Below, in pieces: positions 61,593 to 64,000 of a DNA stretch of 64,000 nt (position 1 is its first letter; every line of letters starts with the position of its first letter). Below the pieces are notes generated by a model. The model saw only the letters and a list, made by a program, of their open reading frames with translations. It ran no database searches and was not told the DNA's origin. The position numbers and the translations under genes were made by a program. Source of the DNA: Stieleria tagensis (lineage in GTDB: Bacteria; Planctomycetota; Planctomycetia; Pirellulales; Pirellulaceae); NCBI RefSeq assembly GCF_024129865.1, contig NZ_JAMYFE010000022.1:1-64000 (forward strand), read 5' to 3'.

Positions 61593-64000
61593 ATGGCTTT
61601 CCGTTTCGACAAATTGACCACCAAAGCGCAAGGTTTGATCGCCGAAGCACAAGGGCGTGCTACGTCAGCGGGAAACCCAGAAATCACTTCGTTGCATCTG
61701 CTATCGGCAATGCTGGATGAAAGTGATGGGATCACCGGTGCGCTGCTGTCCAAGATGAATGCCGATGCCAATCAATTGCGTGGATTGGTCGACAGCGAAC
61801 TGACAAAACTGCCACAGGTCAGCGGCGGCCGGCAACCGAGTGTCTCCGCAGAACTGCAGTTGGCGTTCAACCAAGCCGCCGAGACCGCGGAATCGTTGAA
61901 GGATGAATTCGTCAGCACCGAACACCTGTTGCTGGGGATGGCCAAAGCCAAAACAAAAGTACAAAGCCTGTTGTCGCTGTGTGGAATTAGCGCCGCTGAT
62001 GTTCTCAAGGCGGCAAGCGAAGTCCGAGGCAGCGCACGCGTGACGGATCAGAATGCCGAAGACACCTACCAGGCATTGGAAAAGTATGGCATCGATCTGA
62101 CCAAACTGGCCGCCAGCGGCAAACTGGATCCCGTCATCGGGCGTGACAACGAAATCCGCCGCGTCATTCAAGTGCTGTCGCGACGGACAAAAAACAATCC
62201 GGTGCTGATCGGACAACCTGGCGTCGGTAAAACCGCAATCGCCGAAGGGCTGGCGCTGCGTATTTTTGAAGGCGATGTCCCCAACAGCTTGCGCAACAAA
62301 CGTGTGATCTCGTTGGACATGGGCGCGCTGGTCGCCGGTGCGAAATTCCGTGGCGATTTCGAAGAACGATTGAAATCGGTGCTTCGCGAAGTCAAAGATG
62401 CCGATGGGCAAGTCATTCTGTTTATCGACGAATTGCACCTGGTCGTTGGCGCCGGCAAGGCCGAGGGATCACCGGACGCGGCGAATCTGTTGAAACCGGA
62501 ACTCGCACGCGGCGCACTGCGCTGTGTGGGTGCGACGACGTTGGACGAATACCGCCAAAACATCGAAAAAGACGCTGCTTTGGAACGCCGCTTCCAACCG
62601 GTCTATGTCGATGAACCCAGCGTGGAAGACTCCATCGCAATCCTGCGTGGACTGAAGTCTCGCTACGAGTCACACCATGGCGTTCGCATCACCGATAGCG
62701 CACTGGTCGCCGCGGCAACGCTTGCCGACCGATACATCGCCGACCGGTTCCTGCCGGATAAAGCGATCGATTTGGTCGATGAAGCGACCAGTCGGATCGC
62801 GATGGAAAAAGAGAGTGTGCCAGAACCGATCGATCGCATTCAACGTCGATTGCGGCAATTGGAACTCGCCCAGCGTCAATTGGACGACGAGGATTCCGGC
62901 GACGCATCGATCGTCACGCGACGCGACGAAATCCATACCGAAATGGAATCGCTGGGTAAAGAGCTAGCCGATCTGCGCGAACAGTGGGAAAGTGAAAAAA
63001 TCGGCTTGGAAGGCGTGCAATCGATTCGCCAAGAAGCCGAGACACTGGCGCATCAGTTTGCAAAACTAGACACCGAAGCCAAGCAGACTCAATTGCGAGG
63101 CGAGAACCCCGAAAACCTGTATCGGGAGATGCTGGAGGTCCAATCGCGCCAAGCCGAATTGCAAGCCAAACTGGATGATCTGGAAGCTCGCGAAGCCAAC
63201 GCCAACCAAGACGATAAAGAAGCCAACCCGGCATCCGAGCGGCGACTGCTGCGGCGTGAAGTCACGGCCGACGAGATCGCCGAAGTGGTGTCGGCTTGGA
63301 CCGGCGTCCCGGTCAATCGAATGATGGAAACCGAACGCGCCAAACTGCTGGTGATGGAAGAACGGTTGCACACACGCGTGATCGGTCAAGACGAAGCGGT
63401 TCGCGCCGTTTCCGATGCCGTTCGCCGCAGTCGCAGCGGGCTGGCTGATCCGAATCGACCGATCGGATCGTTTCTGTTTCTCGGCCCCACCGGCGTCGGG
63501 AAAACGGAATTGTGCAAAGCGCTGGCCGAAATCATGTTCGACGACGAAAACGCCATGGTGCGGATTGATATGTCCGAATTCATGGAACGGCACAGCGTCG
63601 CGCGAATGATCGGTGCGCCGCCCGGATACGTCGGCTATGAAGAAGGCGGCAAGCTGACCGAAGCCGTTCGCCGACGCCCTTACAGCGTGGTCCTGTTGGA
63701 CGAAATTGAAAAGGCGCACCCGGATGTGTTCAACATTCTGCTGCAGGTCTTGGACGATGGTCGACTCACCGACGGCCAGGGCCGAACGGTCAATTTTGCC
63801 AACACGGTGATCGTGATGACCAGCAACGCCGGCAGCCAAGAAATTCAACGCATTGCCGCCGAAGGTGGCGACGCCGATGAAATGCAAGATGCGGTGCAAC
63901 AAGCCCTACGGACGCGTTTCCTGCCAGAGTTTTTGAACCGGATCGATGACACCGTGATCTTCAAACCTTTGGATCAGGCACAGATTCGCAAGATTGTCAA
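61593..64000 (+). CDS. clpB: ATP-dependent disaggregase ClpB (cut at right edge)
   Basis: ClpB pulls apart protein aggregates together with DnaK. Starting at ATG 61593, after CAGGAGC, the frame is open to the window end (802 codons of about 870). The N domain ([21 protein letters not shown]) is followed by NBD1 with Walker A GQPGVGKT and Walker B ILFIDELH, a coiled-coil middle domain of about 120 residues ([33 protein letters not shown]), and NBD2 with GPTGVGKT and [14 protein letters not shown]. The last visible segment is [15 protein letters not shown]. The C-terminal small domain lies beyond the edge. The gene order dnaK-clpB suggests a shared role in heat or stress recovery. Confidence 0.97.
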   Translation, partial: MAFRFDKLTTKAQGLIAEAQGRATSAGNPEITSLHLLSAMLDESDGITGALLSKMNADANQLRGLVDSELTKLPQVSGGRQPSVSAELQLAFNQAAETAESLKDEFVSTEHLLLGMAKAKTKVQSLLSLCGISAADVLKAASEVRGSARVTDQNAEDTYQALEKYGIDLTKLAASGKLDPVIGRDNEIRRVIQVLSRRTKNNPVLIGQPGVGKTAIAEGLALRIFEGDVPNSLRNKRVISLDMGALVAGAKFRGDFEERLKSVLREVKDADGQVILFIDELHLVVGAGKAEGSPDAANLLKPELARGALRCVGATTLDEYRQNIEKDAALERRFQPVYVDEPSVEDSIAILRGLKSRYESHHGVRITDSALVAAATLADRYIADRFLPDKAIDLVDEATSRIAMEKESVPEPIDRIQRRLRQLELAQRQLDDEDSGDASIVTRRDEIHTEMESLGKELADLREQWESEKIGLEGVQSIRQEAETLAHQFAKLDTEAKQTQLRGENPENLYREMLEVQSRQAELQAKLDDLEAREANANQDDKEANPASERRLLRREVTADEIAEVVSAWTGVPVNRMMETERAKLLVMEERLHTRVIGQDEAVRAVSDAVRRSRSGLADPNRPIGSFLFLGPTGVGKTELCKALAEIMFDDENAMVRIDMSEFMERHSVARMIGAPPGYVGYEEGGKLTEAVRRRPYSVVLLDEIEKAHPDVFNILLQVLDDGRLTDGQGRTVNFANTVIVMTSNAGSQEIQRIAAEGGDADEMQDAVQQALRTRFLPEFLNRIDDTVIFKPLDQAQIRKIV

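Noticed and set aside
1-64000. CRISPR array, prophage or insertion sequence
   Set aside because: No regularly spaced repeats, no transposase or integrase and no phage structural genes were seen; the repeats present are small palindromes without coding content.

Overview
The window comes from a planctomycete, most likely a member of the Pirellulaceae (Rhodopirellula and relatives). The evidence is the combination of a BBP7-type beta-barrel protein, a TIGR03000-domain protein, HTTM and ThuA proteins, ECF sigma factors coupled to Ser/Thr kinases or FecR proteins, FG-GAP/UnbV repeat proteins, and a moderately GC-rich genome with many small dispersed palindromes. No phage, insertion sequence transposase or CRISPR array was seen. 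Assignments are from reading the sequence; no database search was run.

Layout. 0-3 kb: a minus-strand flagellar block (orphan ATPase-domain protein, fliF, a divergent fliG) that runs off the left edge. 3.3-8.3 kb: PDZ protein, a small hypothetical gene, a long csrA, a lipase-like lipoprotein, tRNA-Leu. 8.4-14.5 kb: SGNH hydrolase, HtrA protease, then an overlapping sensor kinase and NtrC-type regulator. 15.2-16.9 kb: a 252-bp tandem duplication, tRNA-Glu and a standard csrA. 16.9-24.7 kb: a large secretin-like protein, a shortened SecA and a BBP7 barrel protein. 24.9-30.8 kb: aldo/keto reductase, the overlapping methyltransferase-larE-kinase operon, ThuA protein. 30.9-36.1 kb: HTTM pair, TIGR03000 protein, trpS, acpS. 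36.2-41.1 kb: ECF sigma factor with FecR protein, and a dehydratase/semialdehyde dehydrogenase pair. 41.1-52 kb: FG-GAP lipoprotein with a coupled small membrane protein, sugar-phosphate transferase, nadC, ComEA-like protein, and divergent glmM and phosphoglucomutase. 52-58.8 kb: TPR-redoxin protein and an ECF sigma/zinc-finger kinase/Met-rich protein operon. 59.5-64 kb: dnaK and clpB (cut by the right edge).

The strongest unexpected signal is three near-consensus sigma-54 promoters, each TGGCACG followed by TGC with the exact GG-N10-GC spacing, upstream of htrA, of the long csrA and of dnaK. Next to htrA lies a kinase/sigma-54 activator pair. Together they suggest a sigma-54-controlled regulon for protein quality control and post-transcriptional regulation. 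Control by this particular activator is inference. A second theme is two dispersed palindrome families shared by the intergenic regions near 15.5, 47.9, 52.0, 54.7 and 59.0 kb.
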